DNA of 36,929 nucleotides from Chytridium lagenaria. Lineage: Eukaryota > Chytridiomycota > Chytridiomycetes > Chytridiales > Chytridiaceae. Where the stretch lies: positions 1 to 36,929 of the forward strand of contig JAHLKC010000227.1 of assembly GCA_025449115.1 (NCBI GenBank), in the 5' to 3' direction. The notes beneath the pieces were generated by a model. The model saw nothing but the letters and a program-made list of their open reading frames with translations. It was not told the DNA's origin and ran no database searches. Shown here in pieces: positions 1 through 10,419 of the stretch. The translations under genes were made by a program, and so were the position numbers. Position 1 is the first letter of the stretch. Every line of letters begins with the position of its first letter.

Positions 1-1650
1 CACCGGCTTTCCCCTCAACAACCTTCACAACCTTCCTCACAATCTTCTTGGATCCCTTGACGCACCACGCCAATCGCTAAGCGGTCTCAGAGCCGGCGTC
101 TTCAGGCTCCTCCACAACCTCCTCCACCTCCACCGGCTTCCCACACAACCTTCACAACCTTCCTCACAATCTTCTTGGATCCCTTAACGGCACCGCCAGC
201 TCCAATCGAAGCGGTCTCAGAAGCGCGTCCCTTCAGGCTCCTCCACAACCTCCTCCACCCACCGCTTCCCCTCAACACCTTCACAACCTTCCTCACAATC
301 TTCTTGGACCCTTGGCACCGCCAGCTCCAGTCGCGTAACGGTTCAGAAGTAGGGTCCCTCTTCAGGCTCCTCCACAACCTCCTCCACCTCCACCGGCTTC
401 CCGTCAACACCCTCACAACCTTCCTCACAATCTTCTTGGATCCCTTAACGGCACCGCCAGCACCAGTCGAGGACGGCTCAGAAGTAGGAGTCCCTCTTCA
501 GGCTCCTCCACAACCTCCTCCACCTCCACCGGCTTCCCGTTAACACCCTCACCACCTTCCTCACAATCTTCTTGGATCCCTTAACGGCACCGCCAGCACC
601 AATCGAGGAGCGTCTCAGAAGCGGGAGTCCCCTCTCAGGCTCCTCCACAACCTCCTCCACCTCCACCGGCTTCCCACCAACAACCTTCACAACCTTCCTC
701 ACAATCTTCTTGGATCCCTTAACGGCACCGCCAGCTCCAATCGCGTAACCGGTCTCAGAAGCCGGCGTCCCTTCAGGCTCCTCCACAACCTCCTCCACCT
801 CCACAGGCTTCCCATTCACAGTCCGGATCACCTTCCTCACAATCTTTTGGATCCCTTAACGGCCCGCCAGCTCCAATCGCGTAAGCGTCTCAGAAGCCGG
901 CGTCCCTTCAGGCTCCTCCACAACCTCCTCCACCTCCACCGGCTTCCCACCAACAACCTTCACAACCTTCCTCACAATCTTCTTGGATCCCTTAACGGCA
1001 CCACCAGCACCAATCGCGTAAGCTGTCTCAGAAGCGGGCGTCCCTTCAGGCTCCTCCACAACCTCCTCCACCTCCACCGGCTTCCCACCAACAACCTTCA
1101 CAACCTTCCTCACAATCTTCTTGGACGCCTTAACGGCACCGCCAGCTCCAATCGCGTAAGCGGTCTCAGAAGCGGCGTCCCTCAGGCTCCTCCACAACCT
1201 CCTCCACCTCCACAGGCTTCCCATTCACAGTCCGGATCACCTTCCTCACAATCTTTTGGATCCCTTAACGGCACCACCAGCTCCAATCGCGTAAGCTGTT
1301 CTCAGAAGCGGCGTCCCTTTCAGGCTCCTCCACAACCTCCTCCACCTCCACCGGCTTCCCACCAACAACCTTCACAACCTTCCTCACAATCTTCTTGGAC
1401 CCTTAACCACCACCAGCACCAATCGCGTAAGCTGTCTCAGAAGCCGGCGTCCCTTCAGGCTCCTCCACAACCTCCTCCACCTCCACGGCTTCCCACACAA
1501 CCTTCACAACCTTCCTCACAATCTTCTTGGATCCCTTAACGGCACGCCAGCACCCAATCGCGTAAGCGGTCTCAAAGAAGCCGGCGTCCCTTCAGGCTCC
1601 TCCACAACCTCCTCCACCTCCACCGTCTTCCCACTAAACAACCTTCACAA
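1..1650 (-). repeat. Tandem array, 138-bp (46-codon) unit, at least 12 copies
   Basis: The block caggctcctccacaacc starts at 103, 234, 363, 499, 636, 774, 909, 1047, 1183, 1321, 1456 and 1593. Spacings are 129-138 bases, with 138 the full-length form. Read on the minus strand each unit is 46 residues, made of an ASETAYAIGAGGAVK part, a basic part (SKKIVRKVVKVVGGKP) and an acidic part (VEVEEVVEEPEGTP). The full unit is an exact multiple of three and sits in the sense direction of the upstream Kelch-membrane gene, so it is coding. Units that differ by 1 or 2 bases break the frame. The array continues past the left edge. Confidence 0.93.
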
Positions 1651-3559
1651 TCTTCTTCGACGCCTTCACACCAGTCGCGACCTCCACACCCCCAACCTCA
1701 GAACTCTCCCGCGTACTCGTCCGTCTCCCAATCGCAGACACAGCCGCAGTAGTGCTCGCCACAAGGTTCTGCAAGAAACTCTTGCGTTTCGTCTCTATCT
1801 TTGTAGGGGTATCCGCGGTGAAACAGATCCATCGTGCTCTCAACGGCAGTCCCAGTTTCCGACTTCCATTCTTTTTCGTCGTATCCACGGGTGAAACAGA
1901 TCCATACGAGTTCTCAACGGCAGTCCCACTTCCCGACTTATCCTTCTTTGTAGTCGGTGTATCCGCAGTATGCCCATCTCCATCCGCATTGCCAACATCA
2001 GCCAACGGACTCCCACTTTCCAACTTCTCCTTCTCATCCCTCGTCTTATTCTTCGCGTCCCCAACCACACCCACAGCACCACCCCCACCGCTTCCATAAT
2101 CCGCTCCCCCCTTCGATCCCGGGGTAGTCGCACCACCCGTCGCATCCACACCATACGTCGTTTTCGTCACTCCCGTCGTCTCGCTCACACGCTTATCCGC
2201 GTCAATGTTCGATCCAACCGCCTTCACATCCCCAGACAACGTGGTCGTCGAGGGTATGTGTTCAAGTGATTCCTTGTTTCCCGATGTTTTGGTGACAGTC
2301 GCAGCAACACCCGCTCCAACCGCAGCGGCCACCACCGCCACCTTAGTCGCATCATACGAGTTCTTCTCCACATCCGTCGCACCCACATCCCCAACCCCAG
2401 CCACTCCCTCCTCCGGGTAAGGTTTCCCCAAAGGCCTCTCCTCCGCCACATAAACCCTCTCCACCTCCCCCACAACCCTCCCTTCATGTACAGCCGCAAC
2501 CGTCGACATCCTCACAACGTTCGAGTTCTTCACACCCACACCGGCAGCCATAACAGCAGCTCCATCGAGGGGCGCGTTGGGGCTGAGAGACAAGGTGGGC
2601 GCTTCTTTGGGTTGAGGGGTGAGCGTGGGGTTCCTTCAGAGGTAGGGGTTGATGTTGTAGGTTTGGTGGCGGTGGGTTTAGAGGCGTACGCGACAGCTCC
2701 AATGGCTGCGGCTCCTGCGGCGACGCCGAGACCGGTAGCAACCGTAGACGCAGAGGCAGTGGAAGTAGCGGCCGTTGCGGCTCCAGTGGACGCAGCAGCG
2801 ACGCCAGCCCCGTATCCAGTGGCGCCAGTTGCAGCACTTCCAGCCGCGGCACCTCCAACTGCAGCTCCGTATCCGGTAGCAGCAGTGGCGCCAGTTCCGG
2901 CACCTGCTGCGGCGATTCCGTACATGGAGCTGGTAGCACCTCCAGCGGTAGCGCCGACACTGTATCCAGCTCCTGCGACTGCACCACCTGTACCGGCAGC
3001 TCCTGCGGCTCCAGCAGTGCTTCCAGCAGTGCTTCCAGCAGCAGTAGCTCCAGCTCCAGCTCCAGCAGCTCCAGCTCCAGCGGCACCAGCTCCAGCAGCA
3101 GCAGCCGCACCAACTCCAGCAGCAGCACCTCCAGCAGCAGCTCCAGCGGCACCATACCCAGCAGCAGCACCTCCAGCAACACCAGCCGCACCAGCTCCAG
3201 CTCCAGCACCTCCAGCAGCAGCAGCAGCAGCCGCACCAGCTCCAGCTCCAGCTCCGGCAGCAGCACCTCCAGCAGCACCAGCTCCGCAGCAGCACCTCCA
3301 GCAGCCGCACCAGCTCCATACCCAGCTCCAACCGCAGCAGCACCACCCGCCATTCCAGCTTCAGCAGCCCCTGCCCCCCTCCAGCCGCCAAAGCCGCCGC
3401 CGCCGCCGCACTCTTTGCTCTCATCACAAAAAACAACGCCGCAGCTCCAATCCCCACTGCACCCACACAAACCCCCACAATAATCCAACAGTCGACGAAT
3501 TCAATCCCCCACCTCCACCTCCCCCAACCACCACTCCCGTGGGCGTACCACCACCACCA

Positions 3560-3592
<33 letters not shown>

Positions 3593-5083
3593 CCGCCGCC
3601 ACCGCCGGGAGCAGTAGGTTCCGGAACAACAGGGACGACGGCGGTAGGGATATCAGCGGTCCCCGTGACACCCCCGTTCCCGGGATAGGGATAGGAACGG
3701 GAGGGATGGTCGCGCCAGGTTGAGAAGGGGAGGTGAAACCCCCAGGTGGTGGAACGGTGATCCAAACCGGGATGTCTGGAGGAGAAGTGGGGAGACCAGG
3801 GGTTGGTGTAGGTGTTGGGGTGTCGATAGGAGCGATAGGGTGTTTAGGTGGAGGGGATGGGATGGACGGGGGAAGGCCTGAATTCGGGATGGCATAGTAT
3901 GCAGAGAATGGGGAGGCACAGGTGGAGGCGGCGCCGTTTCCTCTGATGACGATGATGGAGGTGTATGAAAAGAGGGCGAGGGATGGGGAGGTGGAGGTTG
4001 AGGATGGGGAGCCGAGGTAGGACCAGGATTGGGTGTATGGGTTGAGGTAGATGAGTTGATTTGAGATGGTTGGATCGGAGGAGGTGATGAAGCAAAAGAT
4101 GCCGCGGGTTTTTGGGTGGGACGTGCAGGAGACGGGGGAGGTGACGAGGGAGGGGAGGTTGAGGGTTGGAAGGGGGGAGAGGGTGAAGGTTGTTGGGGAG
4201 GTGAGGGTGAAGAGGAGGGGGGGAGGGTGGTGGTGCTTTGCCAAAGAGGATGAGGAGGGAGGTGCTGTCGGGACCGTATGGGACGAGGGAGTGGCCGGAA
4301 CGAGAGACAGAGGTGGTGGGAAAGCGGTACCAGGAGGTTGTGGAGATGGAGTATGCAACAAGGCCCTAATTATAAAAAAAATATCGTGTGAATATGGATA
4401 AAATACATTAGAGTAAAATATAGGAGATATAATAAAAAAAAAGAAAAGAAAATCAGCTTACATCCGTCAACTCTTTCCCATTTTATCGAGACCACCAGAG
4501 ATGTAAAACACACCTCCCGCAACCGTACAAGCATGCAGCGTCCTTCCAGCAACCTCGATCCATGGGTGTGATAGGTTCAATCCATGAATCGGTGGAGGTG
4601 TCGAATCTGTAGACAGTGTTTGAGAAACTAGGAGATCCTCCTGTGCATAAAACCAGTCGACTGATGGCATCGTAGGCACAGCATTGACCAGTGGTCTTGC
4701 CTAGGATGTGAGATGGGTCTAATTGAAAAAACAACAAAAGGATGAATGTGAGTCTTTATGGCGATGGGTGAAAGCTGTCAAAAGGCACTCACCTTTTGCC
4801 TTGTTCTCAATGACCACGGGCAGACCATTGTTTTTTGAAGCGGTAGCATCACAGACGACATTAGAGGGTTCTCCAGCAGTCTTGTCCTTTTCATAGCAGA
4901 CTGTTCCACCCAGATAAGAATCCTTCCACCAGTTGTAGAAGTAGTAGTATCAAAGATGGAGACTGCAGACGCGCCAGATGTTCTTGAAGGACAGGGTGAT
5001 CCAGGTGAAGGGTTCTCCCATGCATTGACCACGACAGCCGCAGTAGAGATGAGGGCCAGGATGATCCTAGTGATCATGGTCAT
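1..5083 (-). CDS. Kelch-ectodomain single-pass membrane protein with 46-residue repeat tail (3' end beyond window)
   Basis: A signal peptide (MTMITRIILALISTAAVVVNA) follows the ATG at 5083-5081. A Kelch/galactose-oxidase-like propeller comes next, with blades reading CCAYDAISRLVLCTGG, NTVYRFDTSTDSWIEP, LHACTVAGGVFYISGG and NQLIYLNPYTQSWSYLG. Then come a Pro/Thr/Ser stalk (about 3700-3880), a poly-Gly run, one hydrophobic helix (VGVCVGAVGIGAAALFFVM, about 3430-3485) stopped by MRAK, a long Ala/Gly segment (2680-3400), a charged linker and the repeats at 1-1650. Introns are 4719-4792 and 4366-4461. The predicted topology is type I: propeller outside, repeats in the cytoplasm. The reading frame needs single-base shifts near 4920, 4550, 4230, 3680, 3490, 3370, 2620 and within the repeats, so either the sequence has indel errors or the gene is decaying. 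The architecture is clear; the ligand and function are unknown. Confidence 0.75.
1809..2035 (-). repeat. Short coding repeat, period about 72 bp, two clear copies and one degenerate copy
   Basis: The segment starting gtatccgcggtgaaacagat at 1809 recurs at 1881 as gtatccacgggtgaaacaga, each followed by a ctcaacggcagtcccac/agtttcc block. A weaker third copy begins at about 1957. In the host gene these encode the linker just before the 46-residue array (GTAVENSYGSVSPVDTTKK-like units), so this protein has a second, independent repeat family. A one-base difference between copies puts copy 1 in another frame. Confidence 0.7.
2680..3400 (-). repeat. GCN/CAG-rich low-complexity coding segment (Ala/Gly tract)
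   Basis: Dense CAG/GCN/TCC triplets, including an uninterrupted (CAG)n-like stretch around 3212-3228, encode on the minus strand a long Ala/Gly/Val segment just inside the membrane helix, with recurring GYGAAVGGAAAG- and AAAGAGTGATAATG-like patterns. Triplet repeats of this kind can vary in length between strains. Confidence 0.75.
3540..3612 (-). repeat. (CCN)n triplet run encoding poly-Gly
   Basis: Continuous cca/ccg triplets encode about 20 glycines on the minus strand, between the Pro/Thr-rich stalk and the membrane helix of the Kelch protein. The same DNA read on the plus strand gives poly-Pro, which is a shadow. Confidence 0.85.
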
Positions 5084-5955
5084 GGTTTGATGTGGTAGTA
5101 GTAGTAGTAGTGGTAGGTAATAATGCTGAGATAGTAATAGGAATAGGAATAGGAATAGAAATAGAAAGCAGAGGTGACGTGGCTCTTTCTTTCTATTCTA
5201 TTCTATCAATGTATTAGCTATTCACTATCTACTCTACTCTACTCTACTCTATAGATGTGACGGATGAAAACGACCTCTCTCTCTGTCGAATAATCCGTCA
5301 ATATAGTGAATTGATGTGATTGATTATTTTTTATAAGAAAAAAAAAAGAGTGAATATTAATATTTAATAATATGATGATGACACAGTGTACAACGTTATA
5401 CAAGTTCTATCAAAGTATAATATGCTTTGATGCACACACACACACACACACAGCATGATGGATGAATGGATGTTTGATGTGTTTGGTAATAATAAATTAT
5501 AAATAAATAAAGGTATATATTGATATGTAATTGAATGACTACTGTATGAGAGAAAGAGAGAGAGAGTATGAGTGTGTATATAATTAGAATAGAATATACA
5601 AATATGCAATAGAATATAATGGAATAGAATAGAATGTGATGATGTATATATAATAGCTATTATAACGACGTGAGTGATGCATGGATGCAATATGAAAGGT
5701 GGTGGTTGAGGTCTTTGATACATCATACATACACCATGTATTATTAGCTGAATTGTCAGTCAGGGGTTATAAAAAGGCGCATTTAAATAATATAAATAAT
5801 AGAGAGAGACACAAAGATGCATCCATCCAACAAGTCAATTTTTTTATATTTTATTATTTTATGCATTATTTCTATATTATTTAATTATAATAATTAATTG
5901 AAGGATCTATATATAATTAATTAATTAATTATTAGGGAGTACTAGTGTGTGCGGC
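5084..5955. promoter_or_regulatory. Divergent intergenic spacer rich in microsatellites
   Basis: This spacer lies between two genes transcribed away from each other, so it should hold both promoters. It contains (GTA)n at about 5095-5115, (AATAGG)n at 5137-5160, (CTCTA)n at about 5230-5250, (CA)n at 5434-5452, (GA)n at 5548-5565, AATAG-type repeats at 5585-5635 and (TTAA)n at about 5905-5930. No convincing coding sequence was found. No specific factor site can be named. Confidence 0.55.
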
Positions 5956-8900
5956 ATGCCTCCTGCTGCAAGAAATACACAAGGACTACTGCTACTACCA
6001 AGGCCGTCATCATCACAGTCATCACAGTCATCATCATCAGAGCCATCCTGTGAGGATAATATCGTCTCTGCTGATGCTACTCCTATCACTGGAAAGCCAT
6101 CTGTACGCATAGAGTCGTCTTCTTCACCTTGCTCAAACACCATTATGGCTACTCTGCAGTCACCATCTCCATCCATCCCATCCTTCCCACCCCCGCCAAA
6201 AAGTACAAGCAACACTTGCAACACGGCTCATTCTGCAACTGCACCACGCATCTCTTCTGTACCATCATCATCATCACCGCTTTCTCCTCAACGCACACAC
6301 TCTGATGCTCTGTCTTTTTCCACTCCTCTTTCACCGCACACGTCATCACCACAAATCCCCTTCTCTGGCGACCTCTCAAACCACCAAAATTACAACGCTT
6401 CCTCTTTCTCTGCAGACTATAAATGTCCTTACCGTTCTCGTTTAAAGCAACTCCCACCCAGTAAAGACGGGACAGCAATATTTGACGATTCCAACATGGA
6501 GGAGGTGGGAAAGGAAAGCGTGGCGCAAAGGCTGTCAGAGGACCTCTGGATCATTGTCGCCTGCTTTGTTGCCCAAGCAAACTACAAGGATCTCGTCGAG
6601 ATGGAAGTTGTGGACAAGCGCTTTCAAAGGTGAGCCCTCTTTTCATTTATATACACCACATTCTATTTCAATCCTTTTTCCATTATCGATGCTGTATTTC
6701 CGCTCATTCGGCGTATTCTTATTCCATTTCTTTTCTTTCTTTTTCTTTTCCTTTCCTTTCCATGTCCACCTTTACAGAATCGCGAGAACCAACAAATGTT
6801 GGTTTGTCGCCTACCGATCCGTCTACCCCAACCTGACACGGTCATTTGCCTACCGAGGCATTGATCCCGAACCACCCGACTGGCGGTCCAAACTCGTTGT
6901 CTCTGTCTCTGCCGATCGCGCCTGGTCGGATTTCGCTAAACTCGTTCACGCCGCCCCCTCCTCTCCTTTACATATACCATCTAGAACGTGGTCGTCAGCT
7001 CTAGTGGGATTAAAGGACTTGGCGTTGGAACAACAGCGTGGGATGTGGATGTGAAAGAATTAATGAATGACGGGATGGAGGAGGAAGAAGAAGAAGAGGA
7101 TGAAGAGGAGGATCGACTTCTATTTCTTCCACCAAGACAGCACTCTATGAAGCGACAACAACAATATTTAAACGATTTATCTAAAGCGCTTCCGACGAAC
7201 ACCTTTCACAACAACAACAACAACAACTACCACCGTCACCAATTCCACCACCCATTCCACCACGTCGTCATATCCCCATCAACCTTGACACCCTCGACCC
7301 ATCAACCTCCCTGCAAAACCATCCCCATCTCTCCCACCCCCTTCCCACCAAAACCAAAACCCTCACCCTCACCCAATCCACCACCCCCTTCCCACAAAAC
7401 CCACCCCCAATCCCACCACCCCCCCGTCGCACCTCCGCCATCGCCGCCAACCTCTCCCTCCCTCCCCCCAACCCCCCGGCTGCTCCATCCTCCTCGGCGA
7501 ACGCGAAATCTCCCGCTACCTCCTCACCCTCCACTCCAACCCAGACGCCCGCTTCGCCTACGCCTCCATGATCCCCGAATCCCCCATCCCCTCCCTCCCC
7601 ACCTCCCACTTCTCCTGCACCCCCTCCACATCCCCACCGCCGACCTCCTCCCCCCCACACGCACCGGCATCCACGCCATAGGCTCCATCGTCGGCATCTC
7701 CATCCTCCATCGCGTCGGTCCCATCCCCCACAAACCCTCCACCCTCTGCACCTCCGTCTTCCTCATCCACCTCCCCACCCTCCACCTCATCGCCGGCACC
7801 TCCTTCCCCACATCAGGGCCCGACCACAACTGGCTCGTCCTTCGCCACCTCGATGTCACACGAAACCTCCTCGTCATGGCCGAAGAGGACGATCGGGCGG
7901 GCCGCTGGCATCGTTTGGTGTTTCGGAAAGGCGTGGAAGGCGCCGCGTACCTTGATGCGGGGCTTGCGAGAAAGGTGTTTCCGTTTCCGGGGAACGTGAA
8001 GGTGGAGGGGACGGGAAGACGGAAAGGTGAGAAACGGCTTTATGAGAGTCGGAGAGGGTTGGATCGTGTCGCAGAGGTGGATGATGGTGGAGGACTTGTG
8101 GAGATGGTGATGCCCGAGGATTTGGTGGGTACAGCGTGACACCGTTTCCAGCGTTCATCACTGACCTTCCTGTATGTGTTGATGTGGACAAACCGGGAAA
8201 GGCGCAACTTGGGATGCTATTTCGTTAACGTCGGAAGAAGAATCACCTATAGACACACCTGTAAGGGATCGATCTGGCTCCGTATGTTCCGTTGACTCTG
8301 TTTTATCCGAAATCACATCCGCCGTGTACCCGCATCGCTAGCCACCCCTCCCCCGTCTTTGACCCTACCCACGCCGTCCTCGTGTTAAGCGTATCCAACG
8401 ATGACGAAGAAACGGGGACGGTGTTGACCGTTGACACGCAAAGTGGACGGATTCTAGCGAGGAGTGTGTATGGGAGTGGTGTGACGACGATTGATGTGGG
8501 GTTTCCTTATGAAGGGGTGGTGGTGACTGGACATCGGGATCATGGGGTGAGGGTGTGGGATTTTGGGAGTGGGACGCATTTGATGTCGGTGCAGTGTCCT
8601 GTGAGGATTGGACCGGTTTTGGGAGTCAGTTGGGTGGATGAACCGGAGGGGTGGGAGGGGGAGTGGAGGAGGCCGAGGGCTTTGAAGTTGGTGACGTTTG
8701 CGGATTGGGAGGAGGAGGAGGAGGAGGATGTGGATACCCCTGTGTTGACGTATCAGGGGGGTTCGGACCTTATCAAGGTGGTTCGGAACGTATCAAGGTT
8801 CTGGACCGTATCAGGGGGTTTCTGGACCGTATCAAGGGGCTTCTGGACCTTATCAAGGAAGTTCTGGACCGTATCAATGGGTTTCCGGGCATCACGGGCT

Positions 8901-9523
8901 TTGGGGCATCAAGGACCCTCCGGATCATCTCCCCCACATCCCATCACCACAAACCACCCAACAATGAACCCACCATCCCAGGTGGAGGAGAATTTGTAGT
9001 CTGGGATTTAGACCGTTTCATCCACCTCGCCCGTCACCACCATTCCCTCCGTCAACGTCACCCCGCCTCATCGACCCGTATCATCCCACCGCTCGAACGT
9101 CGTCGATGAATGTGCCAGTGTTGTCGAGGTTTCGGATGAGGGGGGAGACGGGGAGGGATGTTGTGGCGACGTTTACGGTGATACATCCTTTTGTGTTGGG
9201 TGTTGACGGTGGAGGGGACTTTTGAGCGGTGAGACTTGAGGATGGGAGGGGGGTTGAGGGTTTTGGATGTTGTGGGAGGGCGGGACGGCGGGAGGAGTGG
9301 GAGGAGGATGTGGGTGGGTTGGGGTTGGGCGGTTGAGCGGTTGGGCGGTTGGGGTTGGGGGGGCGTTGAGGTGTTGATGCCGTTGGAGGGGATGAGGGAA
9401 GCGGGGAAGAGGTTGTGGCGGCAGCTGCTGCGCAAAGTCAGTTTGGGATTATATAGTATTGTGAGGGTACCTGGTGTTGGAGTAGTTTTGTTTACGGAAG
9501 TGGGATGTGAAATTGGGGGTTGA
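5956..9523 (+). CDS. F-box protein with WD40-like C-terminus
   Basis: The chosen start is the ATG at 5956. Residues 1 to about 190 are Ser/Pro-rich and probably disordered. An F-box-like segment follows: QRLSEDLWIIVACFVAQA, then LVEMEVVDKRFQRIARTNK and CWFVAYRSVYP. The intron at 6630-6777 falls inside it (GTGAGC...TTTACAG). After that come an acidic run (EEEEEEEDEEED), an Asn/His-rich tract, a Pro-rich stretch and, from about 8290, WD40-like strands (VLTVDTQSGRILARS, VVVTGHRDHGVRVWDFGSG; later GGGEFVVWDLDRFIHLA). F-box proteins usually act as substrate receptors of SCF ubiquitin ligases. The frame shifts near 6985, 7500, 7670, 8220 and several times after 8740, so the C-terminus and exact stop are uncertain. 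The F-box match is moderate; the blade at 8500-8580 is the strongest evidence. Confidence 0.6.
8757..8885 (+). repeat. Coding minisatellite, about 18-21 bp unit (ctggaccgtatcaaggg)
   Basis: Six imperfect copies of (t)tcggaccttatcaaggtgg / ttctggaccgtatcaaggg lie between WD40-like strands of the F-box gene. The frame that reads most naturally gives SGPYQG-type hexa/heptapeptides; the frame continuous with upstream sequence gives FWTVSRG. Which is used depends on an unresolved single-base shift. Confidence 0.8.
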
Positions 9524-10390
9524 TATTGGAGAGAGGTGTGAATACCCGGGTTATGTATTTTAAGACACGTCCGCGGGGGAAGGTTGGGGTAGGGGTTATA
9601 ATGTCTTTTTGTAATTCTTTTTTTTTTTGAAATAGATGAATGTTTTGGTGTGTAGATTTATTGGTTGGTGTTTTTTGGCCTCGTCAAGTGATGTGGTTTG
9701 GGACTGTCTTTGTTGAAAAAATAGGGGGTTTGAATGTTTGGGAATCATGTATGGCGGGGAAGGAAATCGCTTTGACGAGATCAACGGAACAAATGCAAAA
9801 CATCCCCGAAACACTGCTTACAGCTATTATTTTTGTTTGTTTAAAAGAACGGGGAAAGACGCCCCTACGTGTGTATTCTTCGTCAAAGAGGATAATTCTG
9901 ATGGAATCAACTTGAATCTTTGCTGCTCTTCTCAGCTTTTTTTTGGAGGGGGAACCAATCTCTATGTTGCAACGTAAAATATTTAAACTGCCAATAATCT
10001 CTTTTTTCCCCATCCCCTTGCTTTTAAACTTTTTGTCAACTTCATTCATTTCCTTCTTCATCTGCTCTTCACATCCATCGTCTCCAATTTATCTTTTACG
10101 TATATAACCCCTACGTGAACCCAAACAATTTTTAAACGCGACCTCTAAACAGGAACCACAATCTAAAAAGCAATGAAAAAAAAGCCAAAACCTCTTTTAA
10201 AAAATAAAATAGTCTGCCGAACTACAAAAAAAAACCCAGCGATAAAACAAACGTAGAACAAAACAAGACGAGGTGCGAAAAATACAAATCCCTTCATAAT
10301 TGAGACAGTTGAAATAAAAAAAAAGTAATGGTTTTTTCGCAATTGAAAAAAAAGATGCGTTGATAAAAAAGTGGGATGGTATAATACAAT
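9524..10390. other. Intergenic, AT-rich, no gene recognised
   Basis: The sequence is AT-rich with many homopolymers (runs of A or T of 8-10 at about 9620, 10170, 10225 and 10318). Both strands carry overlapping open frames of 70-125 codons with no recognisable motif or family pattern. It probably holds the 3' ends of the two convergent flanking genes. Confidence 0.5.
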
Positions 10391-10419
10391 GCGCCGATTC
10401 TTTTTTTTTTGTCATAAAG

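Noticed and set aside
847..1539. Plus-strand frame over the 138-bp array
   Set aside because: The antisense reading gives mixed frames with RLLHNLLHLHRLP-like text; the minus strand joins naturally to an upstream membrane protein.
1..1650. CRISPR-like array
   Set aside because: Units are contiguous, coding and 138 bases long with no unique spacers, in a eukaryotic genome.
2486..3688. 400-codon plus-strand frame rich in Pro and Ala
   Set aside because: It is antisense to the Ala/Gly and poly-Gly part of the Kelch-membrane gene; its composition is only the complement of GCN and GGN triplets and it has no domain or splice context.
7268..7660. Minus-strand Gly-rich 130-codon frame
   Set aside because: Antisense to the Pro-rich region of the F-box/WD40 gene.
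9640..10061. Overlapping 91- and 125-codon frames on opposite strands
   Set aside because: AT-rich, overlapping each other, with no family pattern or plausible splice structure.
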